A stretch of DNA of 16,085 bases from JADFOB01 sp964651325 (GCA_964651325.1 CAZYXP010000069.1:1-16085); one strand, 5' to 3'; positions 7,409 to 14,491 are shown, counted from the stretch's first letter. The notes: generated by a model not told the origin, from the letters alone. Numbers and translations are program-made.

Positions 7409-7437
7409 TTGACACTACGCGCGGCTTCGATTATATT
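7409..7437 (+). promoter_or_regulatory. Near-consensus sigma70-type promoter for kdsB
   Basis: TTGACA (7409-7414) is a perfect -35 and TATATT (7432-7437) a 5/6 -10, with the ideal 17-base spacer. Transcription would start near 7444, about 77 bases before the kdsB ATG. This also rules out an upstream TTG at 7437 as the translation start, because that codon overlaps the -10 box. Confidence 0.75.
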
Positions 7438-7520
7438 TGCTCCGTGCAGCAGGAAAGAAATCCAATCCTAGTCGCGGTTTCGATCGCGGCAGCCACCCAT
7501 TCGAGTTGGGACGTTGGCCG

Positions 7521-8345
7521 ATGACCACGGTCGCGGTCATCCCTGCCCGATTCGCCTCCTCACGATTCCCCGGAAAGCCACTCGCCAAAGAGACCGGCAA
7601 ATATCTGATTCAACATGTTTGTGAACGCGTGGGCGAGTGCAGCGCGATCGACCGCGTTGTGGTTGCGACCGACGATCAGCGCATTGCCGAGGCGGTCGCG
7701 TCCTTCGGCGGCGCGGTCTGCATGACCCGAACGGATCACTCGACAGGCACCGATCGTATCGCGGAAGCCGCCGATCTCCTTTCACTCGCGGACGGCGATT
7801 TGGTCGTCAACGTCCAAGGAGATGAGCCTGAGATTCATCCTGCAGACTTGGAGAAGGTTATCGGCCTGCACGATAGCTCGCAGATCGATGTACCCGGCGG
7901 GCGCGGTGGATCCGGTGCATGCGAGATCGGCACGCTTGCGGTTCCGTTTTCCGAGGACGGGCCATGCGCCGGACCCGGGTCGCCAGACGACCCAAACTGT
8001 GTGAAGGTCGTCGTTTCAACCAGCGGCGAGGCCCTCTACTTTTCAAGAAGTTTGATTCCGTATCCGCGGAAGCCCGCCGGCATCGTGACTGACCCAACCG
8101 CGTACCGCCTTCATCTGGGTGTTTATACTTATACCGTGGCTGCGCTAAAGGAAATCACAAGCGCACGCCCCACTGCGCTGGAAACCACGGAGTCTTTGGA
8201 GCAATTGCGCTGGCTTGAAATGGGCAAACGGATTAAGGTAGCGACGGCTGAGCATCGAATGATCGGCATTGATACGCCGCAGGAATACGAGGCGTTCGTC
8301 CAGCGGGTTCGATCGGCTCATCCTCAAGTCCCGGCAAGCGGCTAG
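7521..8345 (+). CDS. kdsB: 3-deoxy-manno-octulosonate cytidylyltransferase (CMP-Kdo synthetase)
   Basis: KdsB activates Kdo with CTP to CMP-Kdo for assembly of the LPS inner core, in the cytoplasm. The 274-residue product shows the nucleotidyltransferase signature VIPARFASSRFPGKPL (6-21), VVVATDD (47-53), HSTGTDRI (73-80), the metal and substrate loop VNVQGDEPEI (96-105), YFSRSLIPYPR, LHLGVYTY, and the C-terminal LETTESLEQLRWLE followed by IGIDTPQEYEAF. Length is a little above the usual 240-260 because of an insertion around 120-145 rich in Gly, Pro and Asp. The ATG at 7521 is preferred because the promoter lies just upstream. The only weak element before it is a GGGACG stretch. It consumes CTP, the product of pyrG, the next gene. 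A hairpin element starts six bases after the stop. Confidence 0.95.
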   Translation: MTTVAVIPARFASSRFPGKPLAKETGKYLIQHVCERVGECSAIDRVVVATDDQRIAEAVASFGGAVCMTRTDHSTGTDRIAEAADLLSLADGDLVVNVQGDEPEIHPADLEKVIGLHDSSQIDVPGGRGGSGACEIGTLAVPFSEDGPCAGPGSPDDPNCVKVVVSTSGEALYFSRSLIPYPRKPAGIVTDPTAYRLHLGVYTYTVAALKEITSARPTALETTESLEQLRWLEMGKRIKVATAEHRMIGIDTPQEYEAFVQRVRSAHPQVPASG

Positions 8346-8350
8346 CATCG

Positions 8351-8370
8351 CACAGCGGCCCTCCGCTGTG
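8351..8370. repeat. CACAGCGG hairpin element, copy 2
   Basis: CACAGCGG (8351-8358), a CCCT loop and CCGCTGTG (8363-8370) repeat the stem of 5679-5699 exactly with a shorter loop. A third, diverged copy with one G-T pair is at 8416-8434 (CACGGCG against CGCTGTG) and is followed by TTTT. Both sit between kdsB and pyrG and could separate their transcripts. Confidence 0.7.
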
Positions 8371-8380
8371 TTCTGCAACC

Positions 8381-8408
8381 TGAGCCGCGGGCTTCAGCCC
8401 GCGCGGCC
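8381..8408 (+). repeat. 28-base dispersed palindromic element, copy 2
   Basis: TGAGCCGCGGGC begins the element, whose arms CGCGGGCT and AGCCCGCG form an 8-bp stem with a two-base loop. It matches the reverse complement of 5916-5943 at 26 of 28 positions. A related GAGCCGCGGGC core occurs at 13676-13686. Confidence 0.85.
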
Positions 8409-8497
8409 ATGGTGGCACGGCGGCTTGCGCTGTGTTTTCGAGTTGTGTGATGCCGGCGCCTTGGCTGGTGTGTATCCTTTAGGAATCGGAAAAAGAC

Positions 8498-10297
8498 ATG
8501 AGCTCGGACAACATTCTCGCATCACTGACGCACGCCACCGAAGAGACTGAGTTCTTCACGCCCATGCCCGAAGGGTACGAACCCGGCAAGACGAAATTCG
8601 TCGTTGTTTTCGGCACGGTGATGAGCGGGTTGGGCAAGGGCATTTTTTCCAGCTCGCTGGCCAAGATCCTGCAAGACAAGGGGCTGGCCGTCACGCCCAT
8701 CAAGCTCGAAGGCTACCTGAATCGCGACAGTGGGACGCTCAATCCGTATCGCCATGGCGAGGTGTTCGTGCTAGACGACGGCATGGAATGCGACATGGAC
8801 CTTGGCACCTACGAACGCATGCTCAATCAAGACTTGAACTGTTTGAACTTCACGACCAGCGGACAGATTTTCAACTCAGTGCTGGAAAAGGAACGCCAGG
8901 GTCGCTATCTCGGACGCGATGTCCAGATGATTCCCCACGTCACCGGTGAGGTGAAGTTGCGTCTGCGCGAGCTGGCGGTGGCCTCGCAGGCCGACGTTGT
9001 TTTTGTGGAAATCGGCGGAACGGTCGGCGACGTGGAGAACGCGTATTACATCGAAGCCGTGCGCGAAATGTCGTATGAAGAGGGCCCGGGCAACTTTTGC
9101 TTCGTCGCGCTGACCTACATCGTTGAGCCGAACATCCTGGGCGAGCAGAAATCCAAACCGGCCCAACTGAATCTCAAGCTACTCAACGCGGCCGGCATCC
9201 ATCCGGACATCATCGGCTGCCGCGCTTCGGCGCCGGTCACCAAGAAGGTCCGCGAAAAGATCGCCCTGTTCGCCAGCGTGCCGATGGACCGGGTCTTTTC
9301 CATGCACGACAGCGACAGCGTCTACGTCATTCCGGAGATGCTGCGCGGGGCCGGGATCGATCGGGCGGTGATTGAACTGCTCGGCGTCGAGGGCAAGACC
9401 GACGATCAACGCGAAGACCGATGCCGGAAGATTTGGGGCGATTACATCACGAAATTCCGTGGCGCCGAGCATACACTCACCGTGGGCATCATCGGGAAGT
9501 ACACCACCGTCCGCGATAGCTACGCGAGCATCATTCAGGCGATTGAACACGCGGGCACGCACTTGGGTGCCAAGGTTCAATTGGAGTGGGTCGATAGTTC
9601 AAATCTGAATGAAGAGAATATCGCTGAAAAGCTCGCGGGCATCCACGGCATCATCGTTCCGGGCGGTTTCGGATTTCGAGGCGTCGATGGCAAGATCGCC
9701 TGCATTCGCCACGCCCGCGAAAACAACATCCCCTATCTCGGCCTCTGTTACGGCATGCAAATCGCCGTCATCGAATTCGCCCGCCACGTGGCGGAGCTTC
9801 CTCATGCGTGCAGCACGGAAATCGAACCCGACTGCCCGCAGCCCGTAATCGATATTCTGCCCGATCAAAAGAAGATCGAAGGCCTCGGCGGCAACATGCG
9901 CCTAGGCGGGTATGACGTCGCTTTGACGCCGAATTCCATCGCGGCCTCGTTGTACGGCAACGCCGAACGCATCCGCCTCCGCTTCCGACACCGCTACGAG
10001 GTCGATCCCGGCTACATCGAGCAGCTTGAGCGAGCGGGGCTGGTTTTTTCCGGAAAAAGCCCCGATCATCCCATCATGCAGATGCTTGAACTCCCCGAAA
10101 GCGTGCATCCGTTTTTCATGGCCACCCAGGCCCATCCGGAGCTGACCAGCCGGCCGCTCCGCCCCGAGCCGCTTTTTCTGGGCCTGATTCGTGCGGCCAT
10201 GATTCGCAGCGGAGTCGCGTCGCAGGCGATTCCCACGATTACGCCCAAACGAAACCATTGCTCCGACTCCCGCGGCCCTGCGACGACCCCGGCCTAG
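8498..10297 (+). CDS. pyrG: CTP synthase (glutamine-hydrolysing), divergent form
   Basis: PyrG aminates UTP to CTP using glutamine and ATP. The N-terminal synthetase domain has the P-loop GTVMSGLGKGIFSSSL (39-54), KLEGYLNRDSGTLNP (69-83), HGEVFVLDDGMECDMDLG (86-103) and EIGGTVGD (171-178). The C-terminal class I glutamine amidotransferase domain has VPGGFGFRG, the nucleophile in GLCYGMQ (C417), GGNMRLGGYD and QAHPELTSRP (H546, E548). At 599 residues it is longer than typical (530-560), with about 30 extra residues before KTKFVVV and a tail of about 25 residues. Several normally near-invariant positions differ: KLDPY reads KLEGY, DPGTMSP reads DSGTLNP, and the KTKPTQ nucleotide-binding stretch reads KSKPAQ. 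Catalytic residues remain, so activity is expected. An AGGAA stretch at 8481-8485 and GGAAAA nearby precede the ATG. Confidence 0.96.
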   Translation: MSSDNILASLTHATEETEFFTPMPEGYEPGKTKFVVVFGTVMSGLGKGIFSSSLAKILQDKGLAVTPIKLEGYLNRDSGTLNPYRHGEVFVLDDGMECDMDLGTYERMLNQDLNCLNFTTSGQIFNSVLEKERQGRYLGRDVQMIPHVTGEVKLRLRELAVASQADVVFVEIGGTVGDVENAYYIEAVREMSYEEGPGNFCFVALTYIVEPNILGEQKSKPAQLNLKLLNAAGIHPDIIGCRASAPVTKKVREKIALFASVPMDRVFSMHDSDSVYVIPEMLRGAGIDRAVIELLGVEGKTDDQREDRCRKIWGDYITKFRGAEHTLTVGIIGKYTTVRDSYASIIQAIEHAGTHLGAKVQLEWVDSSNLNEENIAEKLAGIHGIIVPGGFGFRGVDGKIACIRHARENNIPYLGLCYGMQIAVIEFARHVAELPHACSTEIEPDCPQPVIDILPDQKKIEGLGGNMRLGGYDVALTPNSIAASLYGNAERIRLRFRHRYEVDPGYIEQLERAGLVFSGKSPDHPIMQMLELPESVHPFFMATQAHPELTSRPLRPEPLFLGLIRAAMIRSGVASQAIPTITPKRNHCSDSRGPATTPA

Positions 10298-10302
10298 ATG
10301 AG

Positions 10303-11382
10303 ATGAACACGCTCTTCGGCACCGATGGGGCACTCGCGTTTGACTCTGCGTTCCCCCCCACACGGTATCAGGGAAGCAAGCGCAAGCTAGCGTGCTACAT
10401 CCTCGGGGCGACGAGCGATTTGGAGTTCGATTCCGTTCTCGACGCCTTCGGGGGCACGGGCGCCGTCGCCTACGCCATGAAGCTCGAAGGCAAGGCCGTA
10501 ACCTACAACGACTGTCTGAAGTTCAACCATCAAATCGGCCTCGCGCTGATCCAGAACGACACGACCCGCCTTGGCGATGGCGATTTGCGCGAACTGCTCG
10601 AATTGGACAATCACGACGGCGACGGTGCGGACGGCTTCATCGAACGAACTTTCGACAATATCTATTTCACGCGAAACGAAAACCGCTGGCTCGACCGCGC
10701 GGTATCCGTCATTGGCGGCGAGCCAGATCGGTACAAGAAAGCGCTCTGCTATTTCGCGCTATTCCAGGCCGCCATCGCCAAACGCCCTTATAACCTCTTT
10801 CACCGGGCCAACCTCTACATGCGTACGGCCGAAGTACAGCGATCCTTCGGCAATAAGACGTCGTGGGATCGGAGTTTTTCCGATCATGTTCGCGCGTTCG
10901 CGGAGCAGGCCAACCGGGCCGTGTTCGCAGGCAGGCAACGATGTGCGGCCCTTTGCTCGGACGCCTTGGATGTCTCCGGCGCGTTCGATCTGGTCTACAT
11001 CGACACGCCCTACATCAGCGCCAAGGGCGTCGGCGTGGACTACCGCGATTTCTACCATTTCCTGGAAGGTCTCATCGACTACGCTCAATGGCCGGAACGG
11101 GTTGATCTCGCTTCCAAGCATCGCAGGCTGACCCCGCGGCCCAATCCCTGGTGCGATCCAAAGACGTGCCACGGGCTATTCACCCGGTTGTTCGAGCGAT
11201 TCGAGAAGAGCCACCTTGTGGTATCCTACCGCAGCGATGGCATTCCCTCTGTCGGCGAATTGGCTACGATGCTCAAGCGCATCAAAGGCAAGGTGAGAAT
11301 CCTAAGCGGTCCGCAATATCAGTACGCCCTTTCTAAGAAGAAGGACACGCGCGAAGTGCTGCTTGTGGCCACGGGCGCTTGA
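10303..11382 (+). CDS. Adenine-specific DNA methyltransferase (D12 class), apparently solitary
   Basis: A 359-residue protein of the Dam-like D12 class, which transfers a methyl group from SAM to adenine N6. It shows RYQGSKRKL near the N terminus (21-29, motif X), the SAM-binding DAFGGTGAVAYA (47-58, motif I), and YIDTPY (232-237) in the place of the catalytic D/N-PPY motif IV, so the first proline is threonine. Conserved-looking text follows (GVDYRDFYHFLEGL, then VVSYRSDGIPS). The start ATG lies five bases after the pyrG stop, suggesting co-transcription; the frame is open back to a TTG inside pyrG, but the ATG is simpler. No restriction endonuclease or specificity subunit is present in the window, so it may be an orphan methyltransferase or a partner encoded elsewhere. 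The recognition site cannot be inferred. Confidence 0.88.
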   Translation: MNTLFGTDGALAFDSAFPPTRYQGSKRKLACYILGATSDLEFDSVLDAFGGTGAVAYAMKLEGKAVTYNDCLKFNHQIGLALIQNDTTRLGDGDLRELLELDNHDGDGADGFIERTFDNIYFTRNENRWLDRAVSVIGGEPDRYKKALCYFALFQAAIAKRPYNLFHRANLYMRTAEVQRSFGNKTSWDRSFSDHVRAFAEQANRAVFAGRQRCAALCSDALDVSGAFDLVYIDTPYISAKGVGVDYRDFYHFLEGLIDYAQWPERVDLASKHRRLTPRPNPWCDPKTCHGLFTRLFERFEKSHLVVSYRSDGIPSVGELATMLKRIKGKVRILSGPQYQYALSKKKDTREVLLVATGA

Positions 11383-11482
11383 TGGAATGCCGTAAAAATG
11401 GCACTTGTGACGCGCCGTGATCGTGTCAAGAGCGTGGGGTGCCGTGGGGCCCCGGCGTTGTGACTAAAGCCGAAGGAGCCAA

Positions 11483-11554
11483 TCCGAACCACGACCGTGA
11501 GGGAGTGGCTGCGGGGGTAGAGAGGGAACCGCTTCCTTACGGGCGCGGTTCGGA
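11483..11554. repeat. Long imperfect inverted repeat between convergent genes
   Basis: Two 27-base arms, 11483-11509 and 11528-11554, are reverse complements at 21 of 27 positions, and three of the six mismatches are G-T pairs. They are separated by 18 bases. The arm begins TCCGAACC and ends near AGGGAGTGG. The element lies between the methyltransferase (ending at 11382) and the minus-strand small membrane protein (ending at 11568), where a bidirectional terminator would be expected. It lacks a T-tract. Its translation gives LPYGRGSD, which I take to be a repeat-derived spurious peptide. Confidence 0.8.
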
Positions 11555-11567
11555 TCGCTTTGTGCGA

Positions 11568-11942
11568 TCACTTGGCGTGCGACGATCTGCGACCGCGCAG
11601 ATAGCGCCGCGTCATGCCGAACAAGAGCGAGCCGAACAGCGCGGCAAAAAACAACGCCAGCAAAATGGCATAGATGGCGTTGAGCCGGGTGCGGTTGATG
11701 CTGGCCCATGTGAACAGGGCGTAAGCGGCGCAGGCGGCCGTGGGCGCGAAGATTATCCAAATCGCAACGACCGATCCGAGCGATGGCGATGCCAAGGTGT
11801 GTGAATCACTGGTGTGCGCGTCTATCGCATTCGACTCTAATTCGGGCGATTCGAGCGTTCGGGCATGAGTCGAAACATGCTTTGGACGATCGCACGCCCC
11901 GGCCTGATCGCCCATTGCATTGGAACGGGTATTCTCTAGCAT
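11568..11942 (-). CDS. Small two-helix membrane protein, function unknown
   Basis: I do not recognise a family. The ATG at 11942 gives 124 residues; a GTG two codons upstream is also possible. The first 55 residues are hydrophilic, rich in Ser, Thr, His and acidic residues, without a signal peptide. Two hydrophobic segments follow (about 56-78 and 87-109), and the tail is strongly basic (RRYLRGRRSSHAK). That predicts a small inner-membrane hairpin protein with the basic end in the cytoplasm. It begins 54 bases after the cysS stop on the same strand and may share its transcript. No good ribosome binding site is visible. The plus-strand ORF over the same bases (11439-11804) is less likely because its first part is the inverted repeat. 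Confidence 0.55.
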   Translation of the reverse strand: MLENTRSNAMGDQAGACDRPKHVSTHARTLESPELESNAIDAHTSDSHTLASPSLGSVVAIWIIFAPTAACAAYALFTWASINRTRLNAIYAILLALFFAALFGSLLFGMTRRYLRGRRSSHAK

Positions 11943-11996
11943 GGTCACTCGGCAACCGCCTTGAACCCTAAGGCATCGAAGTGCCTGCTGAACGCG

Positions 11997-13502
11997 TCAA
12001 CCCACACGCCACGTGGTGACGCCCGCGCGATCCTCTAGTGTTATGTTGTTTTCGGCGAGGCGATCGCGAATCAAATCCGCCGTTTCGAAGTCTTTCTTCT
12101 TGCGCAGATGCGCACGAACCTCGATGAGCACCGCCATCGCCTTGTCGGCGACGCCGTCCTCTCCCGCGCCGGCCCGTGCAGGCGGGGCGAGGAAGAGCCC
12201 GATCAAATGGGCTGTGGCGATCAAACGGCTCGTCGCGTTCAACGCGTCTTTCTTGAGCTGATCCGTCCCGCCGGTCTCCAAGCCGTTTTGTTCGATAAAC
12301 CGATTGAGGCCGGTGGCGTGCTCGAACATCGAGGCGATGGCCGTACCGGTGTTGAAATCGTCGTCCATGGCCGCCTCGAACGCCGCCCGTTGATCGTCAC
12401 ACAATCCTGCAAGCGAGGCGTCGGTGATCGAATCTTGGGCCGGACTGTTCGCGTCCGAAACCTGCTCATACGGCGACTTGCCGCAGACGCGCTCAACCCG
12501 CTCGAAGAGGCGGTAGAACGTATCCAATCCCTTGCGTTTGCTTTCGATTTCCGCCTCGGAATACTCGATCGGGCTGCGGTAGTGCGTGCTCAAGACGAAA
12601 TACCGGATCAGCTCGCCGGGGTATGCATCGAGCAGATTGTGCAGCGTCATTTTCGTTAGCGCCGCCTGCATTTCCGGCGTCGCGTCCGACTTGGAAATCT
12701 TCTTGGTGTTGACGCGCGTCAGGCCGTTGTGCATCCAGTAATTGGCAAACGGCTTGTCGTGGGCACTCTCCGATTGGGCGATTTCATTCTCGTGGTGGGG
12801 GAAAACCAGATCCATGCCGCCGCCATGGATGTCCAGCGTCTCACCAAGATAACGCACGGCCATGGCCGAGCATTCGATGTGCCACCCCGGACGGCCCTTG
12901 CCCCAAGGCGAATCGTATTTGACTTCGTCCGGCTCCTCCGGCTTGGCGGCCTTCCAGAGCGCGAAGTCTGCGGGATTGCGTTTCTCGGCGCTTTGCAGAT
13001 CGCGTTGCCCGGTCTGATCTTCGACTTTGCGGTTGGTGAGCTTGCCGTAGTCGTCGTCCTTGGTGACATCAAAGTAAACGTCGCCTTCGGAGACGTAGGC
13101 GATGTCCTTGCTTTCGAGCTTCTGAATCATCGCGACAATGTCGCCGATATGTTCGGAGGCCTTGGGCATGATGTCGATGCCTTCAACGTTGAGCTCGGCC
13201 ATCGCGGCGAGGTAGTCCTTGGTGATCCGTGCAGCCAGCTCGGCGGTGGTGGTATTCTGGTTGGCGGCCTCGATAATGAGCTTGTCGTCCACGTCGGTGA
13301 TGTTGACGACCCACGTCACCTCGTAGCCGCGGTGGACGAGGTACCGCTTGATGGCGTCAAAAATGATAGGCCCGACGGCGTGGCCGACATGGCTCGGCTT
13401 GTAGACGGTCGGTCCGCACAGATAGATACCCACCTTGCCCGGCTCAACCGTCTCAAATGGCCCCTTGGTACGTGTCAGCGTGTTGTAAACCTGCAAACCC
13501 AT
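11997..13502 (-). CDS. cysS: Cysteinyl-tRNA synthetase
   Basis: A class I aminoacyl-tRNA synthetase that charges tRNA-Cys. The 501-residue product has CGPTVY with zinc ligand C29, the HIGH-type motif HVGH (38-41), VVNITDVDDKLI (65-76), WHIECSAM with C211, FPHHENE (H236/H237, E240) completing the zinc site, and KISKSD (268-273) as the KMSKS loop. A helical anticodon-binding region follows, ending with KKDFETADLIRDRLAENNI. Length is slightly above the usual 460-480 owing to acidic insertions around 340-420. AAGGA about ten bases upstream of the ATG at 13502 supports the start. ispF lies upstream on the same strand; ispF-cysS adjacency is known in several bacterial groups. Here 246 bases containing repeats separate them. 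Confidence 0.97.
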   Translation of the reverse strand: MGLQVYNTLTRTKGPFETVEPGKVGIYLCGPTVYKPSHVGHAVGPIIFDAIKRYLVHRGYEVTWVVNITDVDDKLIIEAANQNTTTAELAARITKDYLAAMAELNVEGIDIMPKASEHIGDIVAMIQKLESKDIAYVSEGDVYFDVTKDDDYGKLTNRKVEDQTGQRDLQSAEKRNPADFALWKAAKPEEPDEVKYDSPWGKGRPGWHIECSAMAVRYLGETLDIHGGGMDLVFPHHENEIAQSESAHDKPFANYWMHNGLTRVNTKKISKSDATPEMQAALTKMTLHNLLDAYPGELIRYFVLSTHYRSPIEYSEAEIESKRKGLDTFYRLFERVERVCGKSPYEQVSDANSPAQDSITDASLAGLCDDQRAAFEAAMDDDFNTGTAIASMFEHATGLNRFIEQNGLETGGTDQLKKDALNATSRLIATAHLIGLFLAPPARAGAGEDGVADKAMAVLIEVRAHLRKKKDFETADLIRDRLAENNITLEDRAGVTTWRVG

Positions 13503-13675
13503 CGAAGCTAAATCCTTGAATGTATTGATCTTCGTGCTCTGGCACCCGCAATTGAATCGGAGCCCGGAGCGGTCGTCGGAATGTTACCGCAAAACACATG
13601 CGATCGTAAGGCCGCGAGCCTACCTTGTCGCGGCGGAGGTTCGTGATACGGCAGGCGGGATAGCCCCGCCGAATC

Positions 13676-13700
13676 AGAGCCGCGGGCGCTAGCCTGCGGA
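13676..13700 (+). repeat. GAGCCGCGGGC palindromic element, copy 3 (diverged)
   Basis: GAGCCGCGGGC at 13676-13686 matches the start of the 28-base element at 8381-8408 (there from 8382), and the arms CCGCGGGC and GCCTGCGG form a stem of seven pairs plus one G-T pair. It directly precedes the second element family at 13691-13744. Confidence 0.65.
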
Positions 13701-13744
13701 CCCACCGCGGCAGAGGTCACCGGGCTTGCGCCCGGTGCTCTGAA
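13691..13744 (+). repeat. Dispersed hairpin element, copy 2
   Basis: This matches the reverse complement of 4724-4779. It folds as CACCGGGC (13718-13725), loop TTGC, GCCCGGTG (13730-13737), extended by CAGAG (13711-13715) with CTCTG (13738-13742) across a two-base bulge. It ends four bases before the stop codon of ispF as read on the plus strand, so it would be transcribed immediately after ispF and may serve as its terminator. Confidence 0.75.
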
Positions 13745-13748
13745 GGGA

Positions 13749-14225
13749 TCAACCCGCCCGCGCCAACGCCACGGCCGTGCAGCCGATCGCGTCGCCGCGT
13801 CCGATTTCGCCAAGGCCCTCGTTTGTCTTGGCCTTGACGCTGACGCAATCGGCCTGAATCCCGATCAGCCCGGCGATTGACTCGGCCATCGCCCGTTTGT
13901 AGGGAGATAGCTTGGGCCGTTCCGCATGGACCACGACGTCCACATTGACCGGCTCCAGCCCCTTCTCCCGCACCTTAACCATCGCACCACGAAGCAGCCG
14001 GCCGCTATCCGCGCCCGCCCACGCGGGGTCGCTATCGGGATAAAGCTCGCCAATGTCGGCAAGCCCAGCAGCCCCGAGCAAGGCATCGGTTACCGCGTGC
14101 AAGACCACGTCCGCGTCGCTATGCCCGATAAGGCCGTGATCATGGTCGATCTCGACGCCGCCGAGGATCAACTTCCGATTGGGAGCGGTGCGATGCAAAT
14201 CAGTGCCGATACCAACGCGATGCAA
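13749..14225 (-). CDS. ispF: 2-C-methyl-D-erythritol 2,4-cyclodiphosphate synthase
   Basis: IspF cyclises CDP-ME 2-phosphate to MEcPP in the non-mevalonate (MEP) isoprenoid pathway, as a cytoplasmic homotrimer. The 158-residue product matches the family length. Metal ligands are D9 and H11 in GIGTDLH and H43 in GHSDADVVLHAVTDALLG; the segments DIGELYPDSDP and KAKTNEGLGEIGRG are the other conserved regions. HSDADV replaces the commoner HSDGDV. The start is a TTG at 14225: the protein must begin about here to keep the GIGTDLH strand, and a perfect AAGGAGG lies eight bases upstream. A good promoter is visible at 14307-14335. No ispD is adjacent in this window; cysS is the next gene on the same strand. 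Confidence 0.97.
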   Translation of the reverse strand: MHRVGIGTDLHRTAPNRKLILGGVEIDHDHGLIGHSDADVVLHAVTDALLGAAGLADIGELYPDSDPAWAGADSGRLLRGAMVKVREKGLEPVNVDVVVHAERPKLSPYKRAMAESIAGLIGIQADCVSVKAKTNEGLGEIGRGDAIGCTAVALARAG

Positions 14226-14233
14226 GCCTGCAG

Positions 14234-14240
14234 CCTCCTT
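14234..14240 (-). promoter_or_regulatory. Strong ribosome binding site fixing the TTG start of ispF
   Basis: AAGGAGG on the minus strand, eight bases upstream of the TTG at 14225. Its quality and spacing justify a non-ATG start. Confidence 0.85.
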
Positions 14241-14306
14241 GAGAACCCAGCCACCGGTCGGCTTCGGTTCCTCCTGTTCAAAAAATATCGGACCTTCGCT
14301 GGCGCT

Positions 14307-14335
14307 AATCTATGGTTGAGTTGAAGTCGTTTCAA
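14307..14335 (-). promoter_or_regulatory. Promoter for ispF
   Basis: On the minus strand, TTGAAA (14335-14330, 5/6) and TAGATT (14312-14307, 4/6) have a 17-base spacer. Transcription would start near 14300, giving a leader of about 75 bases. Confidence 0.55.
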
Positions 14336-14375
14336 GACCGCACAACATCCCATATTCCCAGGGAAGATCGGCCCG

Positions 14376-14393
14376 GCAAGCCGTTGGGCTTGC
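14376..14393. other. Hairpin in the ispF/lipoprotein divergent region
   Basis: GCAAGCC (14376-14382), loop GTTG, GGCTTGC (14387-14393): a perfect 7-bp stem followed by TTTA. It lies in the region upstream of the lipoprotein gene. It could be an operator or another member of the dispersed hairpins; the function is unknown. Confidence 0.4.
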
Positions 14394-14491
14394 TTTACCA
14401 CTTGCCCGCGCCATAAACTTCCCGTCCCGACAGTTTGCCATGAATACAGACCGTTGCCCGCAGGGGGGAGTTGGGACCACAGAAGCACTAT

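Noticed and set aside
10258..11382. Methyltransferase start at TTG 10258 overlapping pyrG
   Set aside because: The ATG at 10303 keeps motif X complete and avoids a 40-base overlap; the extra 15 residues are the out-of-frame pyrG tail.
11439..11804. 121-residue plus-strand open frame
   Set aside because: Its first third is the inverted repeat (peptide LPYGRGSD), and the rest is antisense to a more gene-like two-helix membrane protein.
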